A stretch of 64,000 bases of DNA from Cyathus striatus (Eukaryota; Basidiomycota; Agaricomycetes; Agaricales; Nidulariaceae). The stretch spans positions 1,736,001 through 1,800,000 of the forward strand of contig JAOVFP010000018.1 of assembly GCA_025738555.1 (NCBI GenBank). Reading direction: 5' to 3'. Both the position numbers and the translations under genes were made by a program. Numbering within the stretch: the first letter of the stretch is position 1; every line of letters starts with the position of its first letter. This document shows positions 50,369 to 61,937 of this stretch, in pieces. The notes beneath the pieces were generated by a model, which worked only from the letters and a program-made list of their open reading frames with translations, was not told the DNA's origin and searched no databases.

Positions 50369-51132
50369 GGATGCCTTACCGCAGTGTTTAGAAATACAGA
50401 ATAAATTTCTAAACACCTTAAGCGAGATGAAAATGAGATCTGCCGCTGTGCCGCTGTCCTAATCAGTCCTAGTTGACAGCTGAACTTGAACATGACCCCC
50501 TTCCAGATTTCGAGTCCGGAGGAGGCCTACCCCCCCCTCTCCAGTTCTAAACACACTTTCAAAACCTCTTTTCAGTCTCCGACGTCAATCGTCCCTTCAA
50601 AGAGATCTCATCGTAACTCATACTCATCTACTGTAGCTTGTTGGCTCCTCTATTTGCTGTGTATATTATTATGTATTCATCAGGACATTGAAATATTGGT
50701 ATGGGCCTTGCTTCCTGTAGACATATAGCTCTCGACATGACGTGTATATATAATATAGCTACCTGGATTGGGAGAAACATGATATAGCAATAATAACTTC
50801 CCTGTTCCATCCGAATTTTGTTGGCTTTGAACTTCAATGGTGCAAGCAGTAATGTTGAGGTTCAACATCGTTATCATTTTCCAGCAGTTGCCAATGATGA
50901 ACACGTCGGCGTACATCTCCAAGTACTTCATGTTATTGGGACTCAAGGTTCTATAATTGCGATAAGATTAGTAAAGGTTCAGGGGCGCAGTTTAGAAATC
51001 TGTAATATAAGTTTATGATGTGCATGTACAAGTGTCCTACGGTTTAGATACTCAGACCTACTTTTGCCGAGCGCCACTCGCTTAAGGTTTAGAAAAGTAG
51101 TCTGTGTTTCTAAACGCTACGGTAAGGCATCC
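50369..51132. mobile_element. PIF/Harbinger-type MITE
   Basis: The 764-bp element has about 55-bp terminal inverted repeats starting GGATGCCTTACCG and containing GTTTAGAAA and CTTAAGCGAG. AAT flanks both sides (50366-50368 and 51133-51135). The left end of the autonomous element at 60157 has the same architecture. The interior has short frames, such as 50486-50728, that I do not recognise. Confidence 0.85.
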
Positions 51133-51135
51133 AAT

Positions 51136-51849
51136 AGGGGAGTTCAAAATTGATCAAATCGTAGTGCCAAGACCTGTTACCGTATCGTGTGAACAGCTTG
51201 TCGTAACATCCAAATTTGACACCCCCAGTTTTGCCAGCCTCACAACGATATGCACTGCCCTCTAGATGTGTCGGGGATCGAATTACGCTGATGCCATTTC
51301 TGTCCATCGGTAGTTTGTGCTGTACTTTCATATACAACTCATACATTTCTCTAATTAATGGTACTTAACTTAACTGCACAAACATGTGAAGGATAGTAAT
51401 TTCTTATATAACTATAGCTTAACTTTGAGGCCTCAAAACGGAATGTAGTATCACTTTACTTAGTAGCACGGCTTTGGCATTACTTCTAGTACACAATGTA
51501 GTGTTAAATTGTCTACTTATTGTAGATACTGTACTAAAGTAGCTCACGTGCATATCTGCTCAGTCAAATTGCAGGTTAAGATAGGCATATGTAACTTAAT
51601 GAGCCAATGCAAAAACCATTATCAGTGCCGCACGGATACTTGTTCGGAGTTTGATCCTGTATCAACCGGCTGCTGGATAGCTGCAACATGTTAAAGGTCC
51701 GACAGATTTTGCCGAGCGCTCCCAAAGACGCGCGCGACGATATGAGCTCGAAGCAACGGATTTGATGTGCATCAATATCGTGGGAAGTGGTTCACGTAGC
51801 GCCATCAGCTCGTATCGTACCGTGTAACTTCAATTTTGAATTCCCCTAA
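51136..51849. mobile_element. Second PIF/Harbinger-like MITE, abutting the first
   Basis: The ends are AGGGGAGTTCAAAATTGA and (inverted right) AGGGGAATTCAAAATTGA, 17 of 18 identical. AAT precedes it at 51133-51135, shared with the neighbouring MITE, and follows at 51850-51852. It encodes no protein. A related right end lies near 6597-6615. Confidence 0.7.
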
Positions 51850-52079
51850 TGTCACACGGCATTTATTACATGAGAGAGAGTACAGTAATCAGTCACAAAA
51901 TGGCATTCAAAAGCCATTAACCAATCAGTGGGCCAGAAAGTGAGATCCCGGACACCGATCCACAAATTGCCTTCCTAGGAAATCCAAACATCCCCATAAC
52001 CCAACTACCTTAAAAGGTAGTGGGAATAAGGACGATAAGGCGAGTTCATGGATAACATCGTGAGACGGAGACACTGGTA

Positions 52080-52431
52080 GCTTTTCCGCTCGAAGTTTCA
52101 CCGAAAGTTTTTAAGTCAGAGGCATGAAGGATTGGGATCGTCGATGGAAGGGTTGGGTGTTAACCTGCATGAGTCGTGGCAGTCGAGGCTGGGTTTGCTT
52201 AGTGTGGGAATAAACTGCGCCGCCGGCCCCCCGAGCGCCTCAATCATCCCGGCGCTACTTGTCCTAGTAGGACCCCCAGCTCATACACACCACCTCCACA
52301 GCTTGTTCACAGCAACCAGTGTTCAGAGATCCCTTCCAAGCTATACGACTCTTCCCTTTCCCCTCAACGATCCCCTACCGCTGCTCACCGTCGTCAGTCT
52401 CTCTAAACATATTCTTTCTAATTTCATCATC
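52080..52431. promoter_or_regulatory. Promoter region of MLKL-like copy C (no HMG partner)
   Basis: It holds the conserved blocks ATCGTCGATGGAAGGGTTGG and GGGTTTGCTTAGTGTGGGAA, and the leader with CACAGCTTGTTCACAGCAAC. The HMG gene expected on the minus strand is missing. Upstream, 51853-52080 is non-coding and then MITE. Confidence 0.5.
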
Positions 52432-53488
52432 ATGCCTTGTGACAATGGAAAGACAATTCGTCGTCTCGAAGCTATCCGCCTACTCAACGACCTGCTTACC
52501 CAAATCACCAATGTGATTCCTACACTTCCTCATCCAGTTAGCGCAATTTCGTCCACGACAGCAAAGATACTCGAAATTACATTGGTAACTCTTTTATCCA
52601 TTAGTTAATTTGAATTAACTAAACCGATTCTTAGACTGTTCTGCGAAACAAAGACGGTATCATGGATCTCGCAAAGTCATGTCACGAAGTAACGACAATG
52701 GTTATCGATCGAACTGTCGCATCTCAAGATACAAACTTGCTAGACGATATTGTGGTGCTTCAAGAGTATGTCTAATGTATCTGATCTTTCTCGTCTGTAC
52801 TAACGTTATCCAGGGTTTTAGACGATGTTCAATTGGCAATACTAAAATATACAAAGCGGAGAAAATTCATGTCCATACTAGCTGCGAACAACGATAAAGA
52901 GGATATAATTCGGTGCCAGAGGAGGATGCAGCACATGTTAACGGTTTTCACGGCTGCTCGAGCAGCTGTAACTCAGCAAGGTGTGGCTATGCTTCAGGAA
53001 AGCGCAGCTGTTGTTCAATACGCAGTGGCCGATACAAGCAAAAAAGTCGATTCAGTGGCAGTTGAAGTTCAGCTAGGCGTGGCCATGCTTCAGGAAAGCG
53101 CAGTCGAAGCTCAGCAAGGCATGGCGATGCTTCAGGAAAATTCAGCCGTGATTCAACAAACAGTGGTCTATACGAGCAAAAAAGTTGATTTATTGGTACA
53201 TACACCATCCTATAGTGTACTATTGATAAGAATTAATATTGTTCTCTAGATCGTGTCTACACTAGAGTCTACCATTGTTCGAAACACTGACAAACCAATG
53301 AATGAAAATAACGTAGGCACCATCCTATTTACAAATTGCTGTTAAAAGCGCTAACAGAATGCTCACAGCAAACTTCACAGCAAGGGCGGAAGATGTTAAT
53401 TTCATATCAAACGCCTACCGGCATAGGGCCAGAAATAGCCTTCGCTGGTATCTCGGCCTTTTTTTTAAAATCCATCATTGAGTTCTGA
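52432..53488 (+). CDS. MLKL/HeLo-like helical protein with QQ coiled-coil repeats, copy C (open)
   Basis: Five exons (52432-52584, 52635-52765, 52814-53195, 53250-53312, 53369-53488) are in phase and give 282 residues. The helical domain (MPCDNGKTIRRLEAIRLLND, LLDDIVVLQE, TKRRKFMSILAANNDKEDI) is followed by repeats such as TQQGVAMLQES, VQLGVAMLQES and AQQGMAMLQEN, with two DTSKKVDS/YTSKKVDL spacers. The tail RKMLISYQTPTGIGPEIAFA is conserved. Eight T replace the longer runs of other copies and give a short end, AFFLKSIIEF. Exons 1-3 have more amino-acid changes than copies A and B. Same inferred role as those. Confidence 0.65.
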
Positions 53489-53520
53489 TGAAGTTGTGCC
53501 GCATCAGGGCACAACTTCAT
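53488..53520 (+). repeat. Hairpin at the stop codon of MLKL-like copy C
   Basis: A perfect 13-bp stem (ATGAAGTTGTGCC) with a 7-base loop begins at the last base of the stop codon. It could stabilise or process the 3' end of the mRNA. It replaces the 40-base hairpin of copy A. Confidence 0.7.
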
Positions 53521-53640
53521 GGGTGCTATTTTAAAATTCCGGTTGAATGTTTTAACATCATACTTACAGGAGTATTCACGTCAAGGACGAAAGACCTTCA
53601 GTATATTTCTTTATACGTCTTATTATACTTATTCTTATAC
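53520..53640 (+). repeat. Diverged duplicate of intron 4 and last exon of the MLKL-like family
   Basis: The phrases ATTTTAAAATTCCGGTTGAA, TACTTACAGGAGTATTCACG and CAAGGACGAAAGACCTTCAG parallel the intron-4/exon-5 border of the family in the same order. It looks like a second, older 3' end placed just behind copy C. Confidence 0.4.
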
Positions 53641-53744
53641 CTTACTTTACTATAGCCTCTCCACTGTCGAGATATATGAGTTACCATTTCCGATACTTCA
53701 TATAGATCTTGTTTTAAAAAATGGTACAAGGAGCTGCAAGATAG

Positions 53745-54990
53745 GTGAACCATAACCGAAACAAAATGAAAAGGAAAAAGGGAAGCAAAACAGCAAGAAC
53801 AAAAACCACACCGATGCCCCAAAACCTACCCATGAATATTCTGATACTCAAATCCACCAACACCCCCAGCAGCACACTGCAAACTCTCATCGCAAACACC
53901 GACTCGCCTCCAGGACCTGACCATGCTCCCCTCCCCCATACGCACACCCATCTTGCTAGGCGTACATATTACTCGACTTGCTGGGGGTGGTTGAAGTACC
54001 AGACATTATCGAACACGATGGGTGTAGGTGTAACTGGAACGGGTGTATACTAGGTGTCACTGGTACAGTTTTAGGTACCACCGCTTACTGGGATTTGGAT
54101 CGGGAATAAGTTTCTATAGGTTCTGGGCAGCCGGAGTATGCTGTACTCCCGGCGCTGTCAAGCTCCTTCCAATTCCCGTGGTCAACCATCCGCCCTGGAG
54201 GACTTTCAGGATCAATCAACCTCGCCAGTGTACTAGCGTACCGTACGTGGAGGTAGGATACACATGAGGTGAGTAGACTTCCATGTCTTGGGAAGGCTGT
54301 AGCGGTGAAATGGACAATGAAAGCGAGAAATATCTCCTGATTGTTCCAAATTGATTTATATTCACCGCTATCGAGTACACAGTGGAGGGGCATCGAGGGT
54401 ATGTGGGTACGTTGGCGTTCCGAAACATTGCAGAATCTGGGGTAGAACAAGGAGGTATCCGACGTTGGGAGAGGGTCGGAGCCCATTTTCAGGTACATAC
54501 TCCCTTGTTGCTGCTGGCCGCCAAAGTGGAAGCAGCAGTGGGCAAGGAAGAGAAGGAGGTTACTACCACTGCCAGAACGCTGGTCACTTGGTCTGCGGAA
54601 GCCAAATGTGTAGGGATCATATGTGGACGAATCGAATGTACTTGAGGGATGCCGGAGGAATTAGATTTAGATAGGTTGGAGAATGGGACGAAGGAAAGGG
54701 AAACTTTGCCGTAAGCACCATAATCGCCTAGACAGCCTCCTGAGGGGAACCAGCCCAAGGACTCGCCCTAATCCAACAAAACCGGCGCCAGCTTATCCCC
54801 CTTTCTCTCCACCAACAAATGCAACTGCGCAACCTCTTCTTATCTCTTCTCCTCCATACTAACCCCGTCTGAATCGATAGCGCGGCTACAGCTTCCCATG
54901 TTCATCTTTGGCAGCCTTAGCACGGAGGTTCGATGTCTTCTGCTTGGGGGTTGGGTGGAAGCATATGCGAGCGGTTCCCAGTGATCTCAG
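53745..54990 (-). pseudogene. HMG-box family gene copy 10, truncated
   Basis: The C-terminal region is clear: YLKMGSDPLPTSDTSLFYP, LTRLIDPESPPGRMVDHGNW-like sequence and GSTAYSGCPEPIE at 54085-54498, plus ASADQVTS at 54489-54758. The 5' end is cut near 54990, before a recognisable HMG box. There it joins directly to exon 2 of an MLKL-like copy in plus orientation. Frames are broken. Confidence 0.5.
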
Positions 54991-55004
54991 AAAGGAGCGA
55001 TCCG

Positions 55005-55640
55005 ATATTGCGGAGCTTCAAGAGTATGTCATACTGTCTCTAATTTTTATCGTCTGTACTAACTTTATTCAGGGTTTTAAATGATATAGAATCGACGATA
55101 AAGAAATATAAGAAGCGGAGGACATTCATGTCCATACTAGCTGCGAACAGCGATAAAGAAGATATAATTCGGTGCTAGAAAAGAATGCAGCACATGTTAG
55201 CGGTTTTCACGGCTGCTCGAGCAGTGGAGACTCAGCAAGGTGTGGCCACGCTTCAGGAAAGCGCAGTCGAAATTCAGCAAGGTGTGGCCACGATGCACGA
55301 AAGCTCAGTCGAGATTCAACAAGGCGTGGCTGTGATTCAACAAACGGTGGTCGATACGAGTAAAAAAGTTGATCTATTGGTATGTACAGCATCCTCTAGA
55401 GGACTAGATTTAAAAATTAATATGATTCTCTAGATCGTGTCTGCACTAGAGCCTACCATCCCCCGAAACAGCGACAAACCAGCTAACGAAAACAACGTAA
55501 GCGCCGTGTTATTTTAGCATTGCTGTTAAAAGCGCTAACGGAATGCCTACAGCAAGGACGGAAGTTTTTAATTTCGTATCAAATGCCTACCGGCATAGGG
55601 CCAGAAATAGCCTTTGCCGGTGTTTCAGCTTTTTTTTTTT
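55005..55640 (+). pseudogene. MLKL/HeLo-like family copy 4, 5'-truncated with stop
   Basis: It starts inside exon 2 (DIAELQE), then exon 3 with a TAG at 55176-55178 replacing the Gln codon of RCQKRM, the codon just before the one lost at 23915 region. Three QQ repeats follow (QQGVATLQES, QQGVATMHES, QQGVAVIQQT). Exon 5 has a small deletion. The last exon again ends GPEIAFAGVSAFFF. It was created by the junction with HMG copy 10. Confidence 0.65.
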
Positions 55641-55683
55641 GATCTGTCATTGAGTAAATTCCTGCTGCCGCTCCCAACAGCTC

Positions 55684-56946
55684 CCAAGAGGTGCCAGATC
55701 CAGTGATCGCGGACGTTCATCTTGCCACGCGACATTGTTCGCTTGATGCTGGCAGTTGAACGGCAGCAAAAAATACATCAAAATTTGATGATGTTCGGTA
55801 TCCTCCGCTGTCAGCACCAAGTGGCAAGAATTTAGAGCAATTAGAAACACGTCGCGCAAAATGGTATTAAATATGATGTGAAACTATGTACAATGTGTTA
55901 ACTATTGAAAACATCATAAGGACTACTTAAGTTTGATATGCTATAAGATTCTGTAGGAGGTTCCATAGAAACATCAACAAGGTCTGGGTATTGAAGTGAG
56001 ATGGGAGCAATGTATATACTTCGAGGTCGGATTGATGCACGTTTGCGAGGAGAATCACCACGAAGACATTTTGGAACACGGCCCTGATATTAGCCAATAG
56101 GTCAATCATCTTTGGCTTTCCACACGAGATACGAAGCAGGGGGTCTTGACGGCAGCTCATAGTTGTCATACGAGATGGGAGGGAAAACGACGATTTTTGA
56201 AGAGCATACAGAGCTGCTCCTCCACCCAGCTCATAAATTACAGTAGCGAGATCAGGTTCTGCCTCATTGAATTTTTTTGGGCGATATTTACCTTCCAGAG
56301 CCTGGTGCACTTCCTTAGGCAAGCACTGAACAGAGTCCAGTTTCAATCACATTGTGTACAGTTTGACTAGACATACTGAATTTCTTAATAATCTTGTCTG
56401 TATTATAATGGATATAGGTATGCGATGTTTAGTGAACAGATCTTTAATGTCACTGTGAAATAGCAGACTCACCAAGAAATACTGCCTTGCATTTAGTGCT
56501 ATCCTGATGCCGCACTGTAGGATATGTTGAATTACTTATTTTTCTATGGTTGACATAATCAATACACCTAGGACATAAGACTTCACGGTTCGCATTTGCT
56601 GGGCTGTCTCTCTCGACAATTTGATGTGTTGCATTAGGTGTGTTGTGTGACAGAAAAAGTGGATATAAGCATAGAGGGAAGATTCGGGCTGTGTGTATAC
56701 AGTATTTACAGAGTTATACTGTCACGGTGAGGGGTTAATTATGATAGAGACGCATCTTAATGAGCGACATGTCAATAGGAGGATGGGTGGAAGCGAGGTG
56801 GGAGGATTCAACGTTGATTCGTCCCATGTTGCCGTATTATGCCATGCCGCGTTGCCGAATACAGCGCTAACCAAATCTGTGCAGTACCCCCCCCCCTTAC
56901 TACTGACATCACAGATGTCCACGATCGCTGGATCTGGCACCTCTTG
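55684..56946. mobile_element. Putative element bounded by 31-bp inverted repeats
   Basis: CCAAGAGGTGCCAGATCCAG at 55684 returns inverted at 56916-56946, with two mismatches over 31 bp. I cannot read a target duplication. It contains a minus-strand coding relic at 55927-56346. Confidence 0.45.
55927..56346 (-). pseudogene. Coding relic with LATVIYELGGG motif
   Basis: A 139-residue frame contains EPDLATVIYELGGGAALYAL and SFSLPSRMTTMSCRQDPLL. I have the impression of a repeated basidiomycete transposon-associated protein but cannot name it. It is probably an exon or fragment, with no start region upstream. Confidence 0.35.
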
Positions 56947-59053
56947 GCTGCTCCGCTCGAAAGCTGCTGAGCCAGTGAGCTGAGCCGAAATTAAGCTGAG
57001 CGAAGCAAGTGCCTGTGAAAGCTGGCTCTGACAGGTCCAGCTCAGCTAAGAAGCGCTCCCAGGCACTCCCGAGCAGCTACTAGTCTGCTCAGCTGCAGCT
57101 TAAGTGACATTATAATATCCAGTATTTCCTCACTTGTGTATTGTGCTCATGTACCATTAATCTATCAAATTTAAATTAAATAAAATTATTCACATCTATG
57201 GACATTTAAATGAGTACTGTGGGTGTTGTATGAAGAAACTAAATATTTCTTTGCATTCCTTTTTTAAGTTTTCACTATGTATTATCTTTCTATTATCGAC
57301 CTAACCACCAGACATTATGTAAGTATGTAAGATTGCCAATAATAGTGGCTTTCACGGGCCTGACGAAAAGGAAAAGAAAAGTTCGGATCCGAACCGGAAC
57401 CGTGAAGATAACAGAAAGATAAACAGCCACACCGACACTTGCTTGGTCTGGCGGCGGACAGGGCATTGACTATTGTATGGTGTTTGGCAGTAGCCTCATG
57501 TAAACAAGTGGCAATGTGATGCGTATCCGCATAATTGCACGCAGACTCTGAGTGCAACTCACAGCACCTACACCTGACATTTGGTTGTTCCCCAAAACCA
57601 CGTACCCATTCCTTAGATAAATCAATATATACTTGCTTTTTCGTTAGACAAGTGTAGCAAATAAGAATAGCTATCTACGGCTACATATAACACATGTGAG
57701 TACTTTCTTTTCCTTCATGTTCACCCACTGCTTTCAGTGGCGTACCACTTGTCCGAATAGCTGTAATTACATGCAAGGGTTACAGGTAATTTACTTTAGA
57801 AAAGCTTGTTAACCTTCTAGATATTTTGAAAGTGTTCGGTGGTACATATAGACAAATTTACTGAAAGCTATAAAAGAGTGAAGATTGACGAGTCATTGGA
57901 TTCCCTGAACATTTGTGGTTCTTTCCTAGTATGTATCGATTCTACAACATAGGAAGCAAGTATCTTTAATGTTAATTTAGTCGCCTTGTGCTAATATTCT
58001 ATGCATTTTTCAGGCAATTACCAGCACTAGAGCATATTGTTCCTCCTATATTTATCATCTCCTCACTGATTTTCTATAGGGTTAATGCTCTCGTTTAATT
58101 ATCCACTCTTTTGCACATTCACATCTCTTTTAACATTTCATTTATCAAGTAAGTTATGTTGTTCTAATTTTGTGAATCATAAATCAACCCTTACTCATTT
58201 ATTTAGATTATTTGGTTAACTCTTCGTCACTCATTTCATATTTATGACGTAATTAAAACTGGATACCTAAACTTTTCATGCAGCCAAAACCTGCACCGTT
58301 TTCCATGGGTACAATGGTATTTGTTCATGGACTCATTGGGGCAAGGGGACTTGATGCTGATGTTGCTCGGTTGTTAAAGGCATCTGTCAAAAGTGGAGTT
58401 CTTAGTAACACATATAATTCCTCTCAGCATAGATTTACTGCACAAGGAAAAAGGAAAGCCCGTACACAGAACAAGCAAGCTGAGCGAGAGACAAATGCAA
58501 TGAAAGAGCGAAAAACTGGCCTTTCACATTTTCTACTTCAATAAATTCATAAGCGCGCCAATTTCTACTAATACATAGAGTACTTTTCTATCACCATACA
58601 TTACTACATGACGAACTATTAACCAACACCTTGAAGTATGTAGTCAGCAGTCGGCATCAGGCATTATTAATAATTGAATATTACCCTTTGGTTGTGTTTA
58701 TTTATTATCAACTGCAAGAGGGTATTAGTAAACAATGCCTTTAAGTTTGAGGCCGGCTGTACCATCAGATACTTCATAGAGCAAACGGCCTGATAAGACC
58801 TGAAACATCAGTTCCTTTTCAGATCTGAACTTTTCTTTTCCTTTTTGTCTATGCTCTGGCTTTCAAGAGCCCAGCTAGGCCGCAGTATACCTATTTTAGT
58901 TTAGATTCCGGAGCTATAGCTACATCTGACTGAGCGGCTTCTGAGCCGTAGCCAGAGAAGTGAGTAGACTAGAGGCAGCTCCGCTTTCAAAGCTGAGCAA
59001 TTCCGTGACCCTGAGCCACGAAAGCTGAGCTAAGCCAAGCGGTGGCAACACTA
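56930..59053. mobile_element. Putative hAT-like remnant with GAGCTGAGC subterminal repeats
   Basis: The right end reads, inverted, TAGTGTTGCCACCGCTTGGC; the left end has the similar CTGGCACCTCTTGGCTGC. Motifs GAGCTGAGC/GCTCAGCT crowd 56960-57110 and 58880-59040. No matching 8-bp target duplication is found, so the left boundary is uncertain. The interior is AT-rich. Confidence 0.4.
58278..58544 (+). CDS. Small unrecognised open frame in the GAGCTGAGC element
   Basis: The frame gives 88 residues, starting MQPKPAPFSMGTMVFVHGLI and ending in a basic segment (GKRKARTQNKQAERETNAMK). It could be the last exon of an element gene. There is no domain and no clear upstream exon. Confidence 0.2.
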   Translation: MQPKPAPFSMGTMVFVHGLIGARGLDADVARLLKASVKSGVLSNTYNSSQHRFTAQGKRKARTQNKQAERETNAMKERKTGLSHFLLQ

Positions 59054-59060
59054 GTGGGAG

Positions 59061-59929
59061 GTCTCCTGTTATAACTCAATGCAGATCTAAGGGTTGCCTA
59101 AGGGTCCGATATTCCCAAAATGGCGCTGCACATGATTGATTTGCAAGCCAGTTTGGATACTGTGGCACATGAAAGCGTGCTTTTACGCCAATATCTTCTC
59201 CCACGCACGCGTTTATGTTTTCTAAATGGTACAATTATTGATAAATAAGTATTGGTGATAATTAATCTATGTTTTTTTATTGTACATAAGGCTGCCAATG
59301 TAGACACTGAAGGCATAGTACAAATACTAACTGGCCATGATGCTTTCAAATAAAATAAAAAGAGAGATTTATACACAGACTGAGAGAATTATACCTATTT
59401 ATCATCTGATTAAAAGTGCATGAGAAGTGCAACTGGTTAAATATTTTATTAGCTCGTTATGACATAGTAGTAATAACTTTCTGGTGTAGTACTAGTATTA
59501 TAAGTATTGTCATGGTAATGGTGATAGTACACAACTATGGTATTGTATGGTCACGCTACAATACAAATTTTATAACTGACATTTTGGGCAACATAATTTA
59601 TGTAGTGTACTTAACATACAAGCAATATCCAAAATTGCTATAAGTATATACTGGTTTTCACTTTTACAGATAAGTACAGTGGAAATAACACTTGGATAAG
59701 ACTACAAATCTAGGAAAAATATATTTAATACCTCACAACATGTGTTGCCAGTGAAGAAAGTGAAAAACAGGAAGATAGAGCTCTGCAATTTTGTTACTTA
59801 TCAAATCAATGAGCTGTCCATGAGCATCCTATGTAGTAAGTGCTTGTAAGCATCTTCTTAGCTGTGCAGACTGGTTTGCTGATGGGCACGTGTTTCAGGG
59901 TTAATGCTAAGCGAGTTATAACAGGGGAC
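59061..59929. mobile_element. Putative small DNA element with GTCYCCTGTTATAACTC ends
   Basis: The left end GTCTCCTGTTATAACTC and inverted right end GTCCCCTGTTATAACTC match at 16 of 17. The related ends at 28195 and 29217 support a family. It is about 870 bp, AT-rich and non-coding. TA follows the right end only. Confidence 0.5.
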
Positions 59930-60156
59930 TATGGACTCGGATTTGATTAATTTTACTCAGTGACCAGGCTCCTAAAACCATCCTCTTGCCTCACTCGAAT
60001 GGCCTTACATAAGAGACAGCTACAAGAACAAACAGAATGTAGCAGCCAAACTCATGAGGGAGAGGCTGGCAAACATTGTAACCGGGGATCTTGGTGGTGT
60101 GACAATACCTTGGGAGCCATTCATAAGAAATACCCCACTTAGAAAAAATGATCAAT
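59930..60156. other. Short intergenic region
   Basis: I see nothing recognisable between the two elements. Confidence 0.4.
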
Positions 60157-60339
60157 GGATGACTTCCCACAGGGTTTAGAAACCTAGATTAAATTTCTAA
60201 ACTTAAGCGAGTGATGTCTAGCAAAATTTAGAAACCGTTTCTAAACCGTAACATGTAGCAGTGTACATTTTAGATGTCAAATACAAATTCTTACCCTGAG
60301 TCATGTTCCTGAGCACTTGTTCTTATCACAACCTTCATC

Positions 60340-61723
60340 ATGGACATCGACGATCAGGAAGCCTATGAGTATGAGGAATTCCAACACTTGCAGATAGACC
60401 TTGCAGAGCAATTGGAGCTATTGGAAGAGGAAGAGGACACTCTTTACGCATCTGCTGGCCTGATTTCTTATGGCATTGAAGAAGCTCATAGAATCCAGAT
60501 GGAGCGACATAAGGAACACAGATTATACCTTACTCAACCTGATCTTCTTCCCAATCCATGGGTATCAACACCATGGCAGGTGCTTTATGACACTAAAAGT
60601 GACCGTGCATTTATTATAACAATGGGATTTGATGCTTCAACATTCAGCCATATCCTGGATAGTGGTTTTGAGGATCTGTGGAACGAGATTTCTATTCCTT
60701 GTAATGATGTTTTACCTACTTCATGCTCTTGCATTACACAACGCTCACTCAATGTGAGTGGTGCTCTGGGCCTTATCTTGCATTTTTTAAACTCAACAAT
60801 GCATGATGTTAGTCTCTGTGAGATTTTTGCACTTATCCCATCTACAGTATCACGATATATCAGCTTCTCTCTTCAAATCTTGCTTCTAACTTTGAAGAAA
60901 ATGCCAGAGGCTCGAATAAGGTATCTGGTTGGAGATGAATTCCAGGAAAGCAATGCATTAATTGCCACTCGTCATCCACTCTTAACTGGTGCTTTTGGAA
61001 GTATGGATGGATTGAATCTTGCAGTTCAGACATCAAGCAACTTGGAGCTAGAAAATGCGACATATAATGGGTGGCTCCATGAACACTTTGTGAGCTCAGT
61101 CTTTGTTTTTGCTGGAGATGGTAAACCCAATTTTGCGATCACACATAACAGTGGTTCTAATGTACATTAATATAGGGACAATAATTGCCTGCAATCTCAA
61201 TGCACCAGGAAGTTGGCACGACTCCAGAGTAGCACAACCCATTTATGAAAAACTTCGGACACGCACTCCTGAAGGCTACTACTTAGTTACAGACACTGCT
61301 TTTCCATGTGGAACAAACCAGATAGCAGGTCGGATTAGGGCTCCTATGAAAGAGGGGACAAGGGTACCAGCAGATCCCACAGCACATACTGAATTACTGA
61401 AGTTTGATCGCCAACTTTTGTCATATTGCCAAACTGCGGAATGGGGAATGCGCACAATGCAAGGTTCATTTGGTCGCCTGCAAGTTCCTCTTCCAATCAA
61501 CTATAGTGACCTCCATGGTGATCTGCTAGAAACTACCACATGCTTATTCAATCTTCGTACACATACCATTGGATTCAATCAAATCAGATCAGTTTACATG
61601 CCAATTTGGAGGGCTGATGAGACTCAGGAGCAGCTTTGGTTGTCTTTTGAAGCAATGCTGTTCTCTGAGCAGCGAGACAATGATAGAGTAAGAAGATTTC
61701 ATATGAACATAGTGGAGGCTTGA
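60340..61723 (+). CDS. PIF/Harbinger DDE transposase, two exons
   Basis: Exons 60340-61120 and 61176-61723 with a 55-bp GT-AG intron give 442 residues. An acidic N-terminus is followed by a helix-turn-helix-like region (EIFALIPSTVSRYISFSLQI, about 160-180). The nuclease core has Asp223 (GSMDGLN), Asp276 (GSWHDSR), probably Asp300 (TDTAFP) and Glu349 (AEWGMRTMQGSFGRL), the DDE_Tnp_4 pattern. The intron join restores GDGTIIACNLNAPGSWHDSR. It would cut and rejoin element ends, together with the Myb-like protein. No damage is seen. Confidence 0.9.
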
Positions 61724-61937
61724 TCACTCGGTACATGGATTTCATATTAATTTTCATTGGGGTATGTAGGCTAGATTACGAATAGAACACAACCATATAA
61801 ATGAGTGACAGTAGTTGGAAAACGCAAATGATGGAAGCATCACAAGGAAAAGACAGTAAATACAATATAAAAGAGTGACAGTAGTTGGCAAAATAAGTAT
61901 AAAAGCGAGACTCAAAAACCACAAGAACAGACAGAAC

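Noticed and set aside
56797..59060. GTGGGAGG on both sides as target duplication of the GAGCTGAGC element
   Set aside because: The left copy is about 120 bp from the sequence that matches the right terminal repeat, and nothing next to it resembles an element end.
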